Below, in pieces: positions 15,218-24,654 of a stretch of 64,000 nucleotides of DNA. Position 1 is the stretch's first letter. Every line of letters begins with the position of its first letter. Where the stretch lies: assembly GCA_017617035.1 (NCBI GenBank), contig JAFZWV010000006.1, positions 1 through 64,000 of the forward strand. Reading direction: 5' to 3'. The notes beneath the pieces are model-generated. The model was given only the letters and a program-made list of their open reading frames with translations. It made no database searches and was not told the origin of the DNA. This stretch comes from Bacteroidales bacterium. GTDB lineage: Bacteria > Bacteroidota > Bacteroidia > Bacteroidales > UBA932. The position numbers were made by a program, and so were the translations under genes.

Positions 15218-17275
15218 ATGACACTAGCGAAGGTAGCGACCAGTATCTTCTTAGCACTTAGCGTGTTAACTTCCTGCAAGGCGCCTCTGGGATTGTTTTC
15301 CCAAGGGGAGGCTCAATGTGTCGCGAGCGCTGTGTCTCCGGGTAAGACGGTCAAAGTGGAATTCGGACTGTGCGAAAACGGCGAGCCGATGTGGGCTATG
15401 AGCTACAAAAACAAGCCGGTAATCCTCCCCTCAAAACTCGGGTTCGAACTCGTAGAGCGCAACTTCAAAGATGATTTCGAGCTGATAGAAGCCAAAACTT
15501 CCCAACACGACGAAACCTGGGAACCAGTCTGGGGCGAGACGAAAAACATCCGCAACAACTACACGGGGCTGGAAGTCATTCTCAATAAGATGACGGTCCG
15601 CCTGAGAGTCTATGATTACGGTGTGGGCCTCAGGTACGAATTCCCGGAGGGCGAGATTACAATCAAGGAAGAACTCACCGAGTTTAAACTCACAGGAAAT
15701 CACATCGCATGGTGGATTCCGGGAGACTACGATTCTGAAGAATACGTCACCCAGAAGACACACCTCTCAGAGATTAAAGAGCGTATGCCTGAGGCGAAAC
15801 AGACCTACTGGGCAGACAAGACATTCTCTCCGACTGGCGTACAAACTCCGATTCAACTGAAGACCGACGACGGCCTTTATATCAATATCCACGAAGCGGC
15901 CTGCACCGATTTCTCAACTATGAGTCTAGAGCTCGAAGAATACACCTTCAAGACTCATCTCACACCCGATGCCCATGGCCTCAAAGGCCAGCTTGCAGCC
16001 CCCTGCCATACCCCTTGGCGCACAATCAAAATAAGCGACGATGCCCGCGAGATGCTCAGCAAGCCGCTTATCCTCAACCTCAACGAACCCTGCGCGATAA
16101 AAGACGTCAGTTGGATTCATCCGATAAAGTACATCGGCGTTTGGTGGGAAATGATTACCGGAGCAAAGACATGGGATTTCTCGACTTCGCTCGAAATGAC
16201 AAAACCCCATGGCGCAACAACCGAAAACGTCGTACAATACATCGACTTCGCCGCGGAGAACAACATCGACGAAGTTCTCGTTGAGGGTTGGAACAAGGGC
16301 TGGGAACATTGGGAAGACAACTCCCTGGAGCAGGTCTACAGTTTCACTGAACCTTATCCGGATTTCGACATCAAGTGGCTGAACAATTACGCACACAATA
16401 AGGGCGTCAAGCTCATGATGCACAACGAGACTGCTTCGGCTATCGAAGACTACGAGCGCCAGCTTCCGGAAGCCCTCAGACTTATGCGCAAATATGGCTA
16501 CGACGCCGTCAAGACCGGCTACTGCGGCGATATCCGCCCGCGCGGAGAGCATCACTACGGCCAGTATATGAACCGCCACTACCTCAACGTCGTACAGCAG
16601 GCCGCCGAGAACCACATCATGGTCAATGCCCATGAAGCCAGCCGTCCGACCGGCCTCAGCCGTACCTGGCCTAATCTGCTGGCCCAGGAAAGCGCGCGGG
16701 GAGGGGAGTACGAAGCCTTCGCGGCCAAGGGCGGCAACCCGCCTGAGCATACCGTGATCCTGCCGTTCACCCGTTTGCAGGGCGGCCCTATGGACTACAC
16801 TCCCGGCATACTGGAACTCGACCTGGCCTGGGCGGGAAATCCCGGCCATGTCCACACCACCATCCCTGGCCAGCTGGCCCTTTACCTGGTCCTGCCCTCA
16901 CCCTTGCAGATGGCGGCCGACCTGCCTGAGCATTACATGAAGCACCCTCAGGCGTTCCAGTTTATAAAAGATGTGGCGCTCGACTGGGACGACAGCCGCT
17001 ACCTTGAGGCCGAGCCGGGAGAGTATGTAACCGTAGCCCGTAAAGCGAAGGGCTCCGACAACTGGTTCGTCGGCGGGAAGACGGCCGAGGAACGCGCCAC
17101 CTTTGTCCCCATGAACTTCCTGGACAAGCATCGCAGCTACACCTGTACTATCTACAAAGACTCGCCTCAAAGCCCTTACGAAATACAAACCATAGAAGTC
17201 ACCTCCCTTACCCGGATCTTTGTCAAAGAGGCGCGGGGCGGCGGCTTTGCAATGACAATAATACCAAAACAATAA
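15218..17275 (+). CDS. GH97 glycoside hydrolase lipoprotein (SusB family)
   Basis: 685 residues, normal for GH97. Lipobox LTSC puts the lipid Cys at 20. Domains: N-terminal beta-sandwich (about 30-285), TIM barrel from YIGVWWEM, and a C-terminal beta domain. Seen: HGATTENVVQYIDFA, VLVEGWNKGWE, KLMMHNET, YDAVKTGYCGD, FTRLQGGPMDYTPG. GH97 contains inverting alpha-glucosidases and retaining alpha-galactosidases; which one this is cannot be decided by eye. Residues 320-328 (DFSTSLEMT) are exactly nine codons of the dispersed repeat (16175-16201). First gene of a SusC/D operon; SusC starts 3 nt after its stop. Confidence 0.93.
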   Translation: MTLAKVATSIFLALSVLTSCKAPLGLFSQGEAQCVASAVSPGKTVKVEFGLCENGEPMWAMSYKNKPVILPSKLGFELVERNFKDDFELIEAKTSQHDETWEPVWGETKNIRNNYTGLEVILNKMTVRLRVYDYGVGLRYEFPEGEITIKEELTEFKLTGNHIAWWIPGDYDSEEYVTQKTHLSEIKERMPEAKQTYWADKTFSPTGVQTPIQLKTDDGLYINIHEAACTDFSTMSLELEEYTFKTHLTPDAHGLKGQLAAPCHTPWRTIKISDDAREMLSKPLILNLNEPCAIKDVSWIHPIKYIGVWWEMITGAKTWDFSTSLEMTKPHGATTENVVQYIDFAAENNIDEVLVEGWNKGWEHWEDNSLEQVYSFTEPYPDFDIKWLNNYAHNKGVKLMMHNETASAIEDYERQLPEALRLMRKYGYDAVKTGYCGDIRPRGEHHYGQYMNRHYLNVVQQAAENHIMVNAHEASRPTGLSRTWPNLLAQESARGGEYEAFAAKGGNPPEHTVILPFTRLQGGPMDYTPGILELDLAWAGNPGHVHTTIPGQLALYLVLPSPLQMAADLPEHYMKHPQAFQFIKDVALDWDDSRYLEAEPGEYVTVARKAKGSDNWFVGGKTAEERATFVPMNFLDKHRSYTCTIYKDSPQSPYEIQTIEVTSLTRIFVKEARGGGFAMTIIPKQ
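16175..16201. repeat. Dispersed repeat, single 27-nt copy inside the GH97 gene
   Basis: GATTTCTCGACTTCGCTCGAAATGACA-type copy, 27 nt, in frame as nine codons. Smallest copy in the window. Confidence 0.85.
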
Positions 17276-17278
17276 CCC

Positions 17279-20200
17279 ATGCGAAAAACACTGCTAGTAA
17301 TTCTAACCTTGTTGCTGGGGTTCCTGGCCATGGAGGCCTGGGGTGCCCCGCCTAAAAAGGTAACCGTCACCGGTGTTGTCCTGGACGACACCGATCTCCC
17401 GATCCCGGGAGCGGCGGTAATGGTGAGAGGAAGCTCCCGTGGTGTGATTACCGACGAAAACGGAGAGTTCTCCATCGACGTCAGTCCCCACGACGTTCTT
17501 ATCTTCCAGTTCCTCGGTTTTGAGGATGAGGAGGTGAAGGTGGGCGACCAGCTGAATATCATCGTGAAGATGCGCACCCTTGCATCGGCCCTCGACGAAG
17601 TCACTGTCGTTGCGTACGGCACACAGCGTAAAGCTTCAGTTATCGGAGCCATCAGTACCGTTAATACGGAGCTCCTGAAGACTGGCGTAGGCCAGGTGTC
17701 TTCGTCACTGGCCGGAAAGATGGCCGGTCTGGTCGTTCTCCAGCGCACCGGTGAACCTGGCGCTGGAGCGGACTTCTGGATCCGCGGTATCGCCACCTTT
17801 GGTACCAACTCCAATAGTCCGCTTATTCTCGTAGATGGTGTTGAGCGTAGCCTTGACCTTGTCGATGCAGACGATATCGCATCGTTCTCCATCCTCAAGG
17901 ATGCCACTGCAACTGCACTTTACGGTGTGCGAGGCGCAAACGGTGTGGTGATAGTCACCACCAAGCGCGGCTCGGAATCAGCCCCGAAGGTCAACTTCAA
18001 GATGGAGTACGGTGCCACCCAGCCTATTAAAATCCCCAAGATGGCGAATACCGAGCAGTGGATAGACTTCTTCAACCAAGTCAATCTCGACAGCGGCGGC
18101 TTTGCCCCCATCGACGACTACAAGAAGGAGCTATATCTGAACTCCTGGAGGGTCAACGGCTACGATTCCCGTACCGGCTACGACTCCGACCTCTACCCGA
18201 GCGTAGACTGGGTCAAGACCATGTACAAGGATATGGCGACCACCCGTCGCTACAACGTAAGCGTCAGCGGCGGTTCCAAGATGGTTCGCTACTATGTAGC
18301 CGGTTCGTACTACTTCGAGGACTCGATTCTCAACAACGAGAGCGACGAGCGCTACGACGCTTCGCTTAACTTCCGCAAGTTCAACTTCAGGGCGAATACC
18401 GATATCAACATCACCCGCAGCACCGAACTCGGAATCTCGCTGTCGACTCAGTACAACATCAAGAACCAGCCGGCATCGACCCTGCAGGATATTTACACTT
18501 ACACCCTGCTCATGACCCCGATCGCTATCCCGACCCACTTCTCAGACGGCACGCTTTCGAGGGCCCTGGTCGGCCATAACCCTTGGAACGACCTCAACGC
18601 AGTCGGTTATTCCAACAACGACCAGATCACCGCGCAGTCGATGATTTCCCTCACCCAACACTTCGACGACCTGGCTCCATGGCTCGAGGGCCTCAACGCC
18701 AACGTCAAGTTCTCATGGGACGCATGGAACTCGACTACCCTGACCCGTGGCATCTACCCTTCAATCTACAGGGCCACCGGGCGTGCAACCGAGGCAAACG
18801 ACGCGGGCGAGTACCCGCTTATCCTCGAGCAGGTGCAAGAGGGTTCTAACTACATGGGCTTGAGTACAGGCCATAACGGAATAATGACAATAAATGGAGA
18901 GGCTTCTCTGAACTACGAGCGCACCTTCAAAGCCGCACACAGGGTGGCAGGACTGTTGCTGTTCAATATACGCAACAAGCAGCAGCTATTCCCTGGAACC
19001 TACTATCACGCATTCCCTTACAGGTACATTGGTCTTGCAGGACGTTTGACTTACTCCTACAAGGACCGTTATTTCATCGAGTCCAACTTTGGTTACAACG
19101 GCTCTGAGAACTTCGCTCCTGCCAACCGCATGGGTTTCTTCCCGTCAATCGCGCTCGGTTACATTATCAGCAATGAGCCCTGGTGGGAGGATCTCAGTGA
19201 TGTGGTGAGTACGCTAAAGTTCAAGGGATCCTACGGCGATGTGGGTAACGACCAGATGGCCAGCCGCTTTGCTTTCAATACTGAAATGAATACCTATGCT
19301 GCCGGTTTCTCCTTCGGTGATTCCAACAAGAAGAATTGGGCTGCAGGTATTGCAACTGCAAAGAGAGGCGATGACACTGTGGGTTGGGAAACATCACACA
19401 AAGCCAATGTGGGTATTGAGACTCAATTCTTCCATCAGTTGTCGGTCAATGTCGACGTCTTCCAGGAGAAGCGTGAAGGTATTTACGTCGCACGTCAGAT
19501 GACACCTTCTGTAGTCGGCGAGAATACAGCTCAGTACGCCAATATCGGTCGCCTCCAGAACCGCGGTTTCGAGATTAATATGGAATACGAGAAGATGTTC
19601 TCCAACGGCTTCTATCTTTCCGGCCGCGGCAACTTCAGCTGGAGCCGAAACCTCAAGATGTACGACGATATCCCTCCTCAGATTTGGGAGTATCAGAATA
19701 CATTTGGCTACGCGGTCTACCAGCAAAGGGGACTTATTGCGGAAGGCCTCTTCGAAAGCCAGGAAGACATCGACACCTGGCCGAAACAGACCTTCGGTGA
19801 TGTCCGTCCCGGCGACATCAAATACCGCGATGTCAACGGCGACGGTGTAGTCGATGTGTTCGACGTGGTCCCTATCGGTTACACCCATGTCCCTGAAATC
19901 AACTACGGTTTCGGTATAAGCGCATCGTGGATGGGAATCGACGCATCTATCTTCTTCAGCGGCGTCGGAAACTACACCCGATTCATCTCGGGAGCGAACC
20001 TCTACGGCGCTTCGACCAACATGGATCAGCTTGGTCAGATCTACGAAGACGTAGCTCTCAACCGCTGGACTCCTGACAACCGAAACACCAACGCCCCTTA
20101 TCCGCGTCTGATGCTCAACAAGAGCGAGAACAACCAGTTCGCGTACTTGATGGACAACCAGAGCGCCCTCTCTACGTACTGGCAGAGGGATATGAGTTTC

Positions 20201-20410
20201 CTCAGGCTCAAGAACGCAGAAATAGGTTACACCCTTCCCAAGCGTATAACCCGAAAGATAGGCATGAGTACAGTCCGATTCTACGCGCAGGGCGTCAACC
20301 TGCTCACCTTCTCGAAGTTCAAACTTTGGGATCCCGAGCTTAGCGCCAGCAACGGTAACATTTATCCGCAGATGAGAACAGTCTGCTTTGGTGCAAACCT
20401 TAATTTCTAG
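17279..20410 (+). CDS. susC: SusC-family TonB-dependent outer-membrane transporter
   Basis: 1043 residues. Signal peptide ending MEAWGAP (about 23), then a carboxypeptidase-D-like domain (VTVTGVVLDDTDLPIPGAAV, about 30-110), TonB-box region LDEVTVVAYGTQRKAS (about 105-120), plug (SLAGKMAGLVVLQRTGEPG, with FWIRGIATFG and LILVDGVERSL), and a large beta-barrel ending in aromatic VCFGANLNF. It imports oligosaccharides across the outer membrane with its SusD lid. Substrate unknown; the operon neighbours GH97, DUF4855 and DUF4623 are the only hints. Confidence 0.96.
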   Translation: MRKTLLVILTLLLGFLAMEAWGAPPKKVTVTGVVLDDTDLPIPGAAVMVRGSSRGVITDENGEFSIDVSPHDVLIFQFLGFEDEEVKVGDQLNIIVKMRTLASALDEVTVVAYGTQRKASVIGAISTVNTELLKTGVGQVSSSLAGKMAGLVVLQRTGEPGAGADFWIRGIATFGTNSNSPLILVDGVERSLDLVDADDIASFSILKDATATALYGVRGANGVVIVTTKRGSESAPKVNFKMEYGATQPIKIPKMANTEQWIDFFNQVNLDSGGFAPIDDYKKELYLNSWRVNGYDSRTGYDSDLYPSVDWVKTMYKDMATTRRYNVSVSGGSKMVRYYVAGSYYFEDSILNNESDERYDASLNFRKFNFRANTDINITRSTELGISLSTQYNIKNQPASTLQDIYTYTLLMTPIAIPTHFSDGTLSRALVGHNPWNDLNAVGYSNNDQITAQSMISLTQHFDDLAPWLEGLNANVKFSWDAWNSTTLTRGIYPSIYRATGRATEANDAGEYPLILEQVQEGSNYMGLSTGHNGIMTINGEASLNYERTFKAAHRVAGLLLFNIRNKQQLFPGTYYHAFPYRYIGLAGRLTYSYKDRYFIESNFGYNGSENFAPANRMGFFPSIALGYIISNEPWWEDLSDVVSTLKFKGSYGDVGNDQMASRFAFNTEMNTYAAGFSFGDSNKKNWAAGIATAKRGDDTVGWETSHKANVGIETQFFHQLSVNVDVFQEKREGIYVARQMTPSVVGENTAQYANIGRLQNRGFEINMEYEKMFSNGFYLSGRGNFSWSRNLKMYDDIPPQIWEYQNTFGYAVYQQRGLIAEGLFESQEDIDTWPKQTFGDVRPGDIKYRDVNGDGVVDVFDVVPIGYTHVPEINYGFGISASWMGIDASIFFSGVGNYTRFISGANLYGASTNMDQLGQIYEDVALNRWTPDNRNTNAPYPRLMLNKSENNQFAYLMDNQSALSTYWQRDMSFLRLKNAEIGYTLPKRITRKIGMSTVRFYAQGVNLLTFSKFKLWDPELSASNGNIYPQMRTVCFGANLNF

Positions 20411-20423
20411 GGAGGAGCAAGTG

Positions 20424-22448
20424 ATGAAAAAGTTAACATTTATTTTGATTGCCACTGCGGCGCTGACCCTTTCTGCCTGTAGCAAGATATATGAGGATTA
20501 TCTGGATGTGCAACTCCACGACCAGGCAACCATCGAAGAAATCTTCTCCCAGGGCAACACCGCCCACAGATACCTCCGCCACATCTATTCCTTCATCCCT
20601 GAGGATGAATCGATAAGCAACCGCGAAGGCTGGGTTGTGGCCCGTTCCGACGAAGCCCAGTTCTCATGGACCCAGTGGGTTTACTACCTGATATTCCGTG
20701 AGGGTAACTACTCTTCGGCAACTACGGTCGCCAGCGGCGATGCCGACAAGGCTATGCGCCCTTGGGACAAGTTCTACCAGGCCATCTCGCAGTGTACGAT
20801 CTTCATCAACAACATAGACCTGATGAAGGAGTACAATAACAAGGACGCCAACGAACTTGCGAAAATCAAGAAGCAGATGAAGGCCGAGGCGAAGTTCCTT
20901 AGGGCTTACTATTACTACTGCCTTATCCGCCAGTACGGCCCCGTCTACATCTGGATGGATTCCGACGGAAAACCCGTGACCCCGGACATCAAAATCGACG
21001 GTTCGAAGATCGAGCGCAACACCATGCAGGAGTGCTTCGACTTTATCATCTCCCAGCTCGACGAGGCTATCGCGGAACTTCCCGTCCACGTAGGTGATTA
21101 CGGTGAGATTTCGCAGGACTGGACCGGTCGTGCAACCAGGGGCGCCGCAATGGCAGTCAAGTGCCGCGTCACCCTTATGCAGGCTTCGCCTCTGTATAAC
21201 GGTCAGAACGGCACCGGCCTCTATGACGACTTCGTCAGCAAGACCAACGGCAAGCAGTTCATGAACACGACCTACGACGCCACCAAGTGGGACATCGCAG
21301 CCCAGGCTCAGAAAGATCTCATCGACCTTGCCGAGACCGGAGAGTATGCCCTCGTGACCGACGCTTCGAGTTCCGACGATCCGATGCAGGCCGCAGCCGA
21401 CAACTACCAGGCTATTTTCCAGAAGCCCTGGAACAAGGAAACCATCTGGGGATGGTGGAAGCGCGAGTCCTCTGAGTACGGCTCCTACCTCGCAGGTGCT
21501 GGCCAGATCATGTGCTGCGCCCTCGCCCCTCAGATCGAGGGTGTAGGCGGTTATTCCGGCATCACCCCTTCGCTCAAGCTCGTCGACGCGTTCCCTATGC
21601 AGGCGACAGGCCGTTACCCGCTCCAGCTTGGGAACATGTACCAGAAGACCGACGGTCGTCTGGACTACTCCAAGCCCAACGTGGACCCGCTTTCCGGCTA
21701 TCAGGCGGAAGGCTGGAAGGAAGGCTATAAAGTTCCTGTCAACGCTCCATGGGCACCCGCATTCAAGGCCCATATCTCTACTACCGGCCGCGACGCACGC
21801 TACTACCAGTGCATAGTTCCCAACGGATTCCCCTGGCCCAACAAGAACAAGCAGAAGTTCTTCACTTGCTACAACAATACCGAGTGTACGTCTCCGTTCA
21901 GGACCTCCGGCGATAGCAACCGCGCAGGTTATATGTGGCGCAAATGGTATCCTACAGACAAACAGCTCGACAACTGGCAGGCTTATCAGATGAGCGTTGT
22001 TTACCCGTCTATCCGCCTTGCCGAGATTTATCTCAACTATGCTGAGTGCCTTATCGAGAAATCAACCCCGGATCTCTCGAAGGCCTGTGAATACATCAAC
22101 AAGGTTCGCAAAAGGGCTGGCCTCAACAATATTGAGACTGCATATCCCGGTATTGACGGAAATCAGAAACTCCTTCGCGAGGCTCTCAGGATGGAACGCA
22201 TGGTCGAGTTCAACGGCGAGGCTATCCGCCACTTCGACGCCGTCCGCTGGATGATTGCAGCGGAAGAGTACACCACCAAGAACTGGACTCTCAAGTGCAG
22301 CGCCACCACCTATGAGGAGTCTTACGAGAGGGTGTCCGACGATTGCCCGCTCGGAGATCCTACCTTCATCAACAGGGATTACCTCTTCCCGATTTATGCA
22401 GGACACCTTGCACAGATGACCAACATGACCCAAAATCCCGGATTCTGA
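20424..22448 (+). CDS. susD: SusD-family surface glycan-binding lipoprotein
   Basis: 674 residues from the ATG at 20424, which follows a strong GGAGGAG (spacing 6 nt). Lipobox LSACS, lipid Cys at 16. TPR-type helices with AEAKFLRAYYYYCLIRQYG (about 155-173) and the C-terminal SIRLAEIYLNYAECL and LREALRMERMVEFNGEAIRHFDAVRW, all typical of RagB/SusD. Longer than the usual 500-600 residues. It caps the SusC barrel and binds the glycan. Confidence 0.95.
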   Translation: MKKLTFILIATAALTLSACSKIYEDYLDVQLHDQATIEEIFSQGNTAHRYLRHIYSFIPEDESISNREGWVVARSDEAQFSWTQWVYYLIFREGNYSSATTVASGDADKAMRPWDKFYQAISQCTIFINNIDLMKEYNNKDANELAKIKKQMKAEAKFLRAYYYYCLIRQYGPVYIWMDSDGKPVTPDIKIDGSKIERNTMQECFDFIISQLDEAIAELPVHVGDYGEISQDWTGRATRGAAMAVKCRVTLMQASPLYNGQNGTGLYDDFVSKTNGKQFMNTTYDATKWDIAAQAQKDLIDLAETGEYALVTDASSSDDPMQAAADNYQAIFQKPWNKETIWGWWKRESSEYGSYLAGAGQIMCCALAPQIEGVGGYSGITPSLKLVDAFPMQATGRYPLQLGNMYQKTDGRLDYSKPNVDPLSGYQAEGWKEGYKVPVNAPWAPAFKAHISTTGRDARYYQCIVPNGFPWPNKNKQKFFTCYNNTECTSPFRTSGDSNRAGYMWRKWYPTDKQLDNWQAYQMSVVYPSIRLAEIYLNYAECLIEKSTPDLSKACEYINKVRKRAGLNNIETAYPGIDGNQKLLREALRMERMVEFNGEAIRHFDAVRWMIAAEEYTTKNWTLKCSATTYEESYERVSDDCPLGDPTFINRDYLFPIYAGHLAQMTNMTQNPGF

Positions 22449-22450
22449 TT

Positions 22451-23380
22451 ATGAAAAAAGCAATGATACTTATGGGCGTTATCGCCCTGTTCGCAGCGAC
22501 GGCTTGTGACGACTACCGCGACGACTATCTGCCGGAAGATTCGGTCTACCTGCGCAGTGCCGACGACAACCTTATCGTCGAGTATTCGGTCTATGACGCG
22601 ACCAACCGCATCGGCCTTATCAAGGCCGGCCAGGGATCCAAAGCCTGCACGGTGGAGCTCGCTATCGACAACTCCCTCGTGGGCGACTATAACTATGACC
22701 ATGGCACCGACTACGTTCCGCTGCCGAAGGCTATGTACAACGCTTCGGAGATTGACGGCAAGACCGTCAAAATCGGCGAGAAGGACGCCAGGGCGATGAT
22801 CGAAGTCAAGTGGGATCCCACCGAGATGGTGGCCGAGATGAGCTCAACTCCCGACAAATATGTGATTCCCGTGTGGATCAAGAGCGCCACTTGCGGTATC
22901 CAGGAAGCCAAGAGGCTCCTGCTTGTCAGGCCCATTATGGCCACTCTTGCACCTCGCGCTGCCCAGAACCCCGTCACATGCAAGGAAGCTTCGACCGCGA
23001 CCGTCAAGCTCGGTCTGGTCTTGAGCGCGCCAATCGATACCAAGGACGTGACCGTACACCTTTCCTTCACTCCAAGGTCGTTCTCGACCGGAGGTAAGGA
23101 CTATGCGGCTGCTCCTGCCGGTTCGGTTGTTCTTCGTAAGGAATCGGTCGTCATCCCTGCCGGCGTGTCCGAAATCGACTTCCAGGTCGATCTGGACATG
23201 AGCAATGTGACAGTCGACTATGTAGGCGGCGACATCAATATCACCGGCGTTGAGGTGCGCAAGACCTCCAATGCCGACAAGGCTCGCGCCGACGAATCGG
23301 CAGACGATGTGTTTACTGCCATGCCCGTAACCGCGGCCTCGATGCAAGTTCTTGTAACAAGGACTAAGAAGGCGTCATGA
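22451..23380 (+). CDS. DUF1735 domain lipoprotein
   Basis: 309 residues from the ATG 2 nt after the susD stop. Lipobox AATAC, lipid Cys at 17. N-terminal DUF1735-like beta domain with VYLRSADDNLIVEYSVYD and PKAMYNASEIDGKTVKIG, then a second beta domain with similar repeats. Proteins of this type often follow SusD and probably bind glycan at the surface. The stop overlaps the next start by 4 nt. Confidence 0.82.
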   Translation: MKKAMILMGVIALFAATACDDYRDDYLPEDSVYLRSADDNLIVEYSVYDATNRIGLIKAGQGSKACTVELAIDNSLVGDYNYDHGTDYVPLPKAMYNASEIDGKTVKIGEKDARAMIEVKWDPTEMVAEMSSTPDKYVIPVWIKSATCGIQEAKRLLLVRPIMATLAPRAAQNPVTCKEASTATVKLGLVLSAPIDTKDVTVHLSFTPRSFSTGGKDYAAAPAGSVVLRKESVVIPAGVSEIDFQVDLDMSNVTVDYVGGDINITGVEVRKTSNADKARADESADDVFTAMPVTAASMQVLVTRTKKAS

Positions 23381-24654
23381 GACTACCTGCCATCCTACTG
23401 ACCGCTCTCGCGCTTGTCTCCTGCAATTCGGCCGCCATCAGGCAGCTGAAGGAGGAGAACGAGGCCCTCAAGGCCGAGAACCACCAGTTGCAACTCACGC
23501 TCGGGGCCTACATCGAGCAGACCAACGCCGTGGCCGACATGCCGCGCACGCCGAAGATGGCCCCCCAGCCGCCCGTGCTCTTTACCGACATGGTGCTTTG
23601 CTACGGCGGCAGCCCGAACCGTGGAGAACTGAACAAGTGGGATGCCGACCGTTTCGCGGCCACCGTCAGCTGGACCGACCCGCAGGGGAAGGAGCACTGG
23701 CTGTTCGACGGCTTCCTCGCGATTGAACCGCGCCTATGGGGTCGAGCTACGGAACCCGTGGACGTGGCCCTCGCAGGCGAGGACATGGGCGGCATGAAGA
23801 TGAGCGGTCATAAGGAGCACTGGCAGGAACTTATAGACTTCTGGATGGCGCCAGGAAACGGTTTCTATGCCCTTGACGAGGCGATAGCCCGTGCGGCCGA
23901 ACGCATAGGGGAACCGCCCTACAAGCGCAAGGTCGTGATGAACCTGCCGGACGCTATACTCCATGAGTACTTCGAAGTCCTCGACTCGCGCACGGCTTAT
24001 TGGGGCTCCCTCGACGGCCGTGAGCTGGATTTCGCACGCCCGGAAGACAGGGCCGCGGCATGCCGATGGTTTATCGATACCATGAACGCCGCCTTTAAGC
24101 AGGCCGGCTTCAAGTACATCGACCTAATCGGCTACTACGTCCACTCCGAGGAGATACCGACCCCCACGCGCGGATGGCGCTGGAGCTGGAAAAAGCTCGA
24201 CACCTACATCCCGCTGGTGGCCTCGTACCTTCACTCTCAGGGCCAGTACCTGACCTGGATCCCGTACCGCCAGGCCGCGTCGTACGACCGCATCGAAGAC
24301 CTGGGCATCGACTATGCATGGATGCAGCCCAACTACTATTGGCATGGCGACCAGTATCCATGGGAATCGTCGATGAAGATGATAATGGACAACGGCATCA
24401 GCATGGAGTTCGAGTTCGACGACAGGCTCGCCATGACCGTTGGCCCGGGAAAGGAGCAGCGCCGCCGTTTCTACCTCTACATAGACCATGCAAAGAGCTC
24501 GGGACTTTACGGATCCCGTTCGTTTACCTACTTCCAGGATAAGGATACCATGCGCAACCTCAAGGAAGCGTCCGGACCTGAGGCCAGGAAAGTTTACGAC
24601 GACCTGTGCGCTTTTGTGGCCTTCAATCCGCTTAGAAAGAAAGTCATTAGATGA
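23377..24654 (+). CDS. DUF4855 lipoprotein, probable glycoside hydrolase-like
   Basis: 425 residues. Lipobox ALVSC (Cys16), then a short coiled coil (AIRQLKEENEALKAENHQLQ, 20-39), then the DUF4855 region: VLCYGGSPNRGELNKWDADRF, HWLFDGFLAIEPR, DLIGYYVHSEEIPTP, YLTWIPYRQAASY, MEFEFDDRLA. A TIM-barrel glycosidase fold is expected from context, not proven; EEIP and EFEFDD hold candidate acidic catalytic residues. Paralogue of the next gene, which overlaps it (ATGA). Confidence 0.82.
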   Translation: MRLPAILLTALALVSCNSAAIRQLKEENEALKAENHQLQLTLGAYIEQTNAVADMPRTPKMAPQPPVLFTDMVLCYGGSPNRGELNKWDADRFAATVSWTDPQGKEHWLFDGFLAIEPRLWGRATEPVDVALAGEDMGGMKMSGHKEHWQELIDFWMAPGNGFYALDEAIARAAERIGEPPYKRKVVMNLPDAILHEYFEVLDSRTAYWGSLDGRELDFARPEDRAAACRWFIDTMNAAFKQAGFKYIDLIGYYVHSEEIPTPTRGWRWSWKKLDTYIPLVASYLHSQGQYLTWIPYRQAASYDRIEDLGIDYAWMQPNYYWHGDQYPWESSMKMIMDNGISMEFEFDDRLAMTVGPGKEQRRRFYLYIDHAKSSGLYGSRSFTYFQDKDTMRNLKEASGPEARKVYDDLCAFVAFNPLRKKVIR

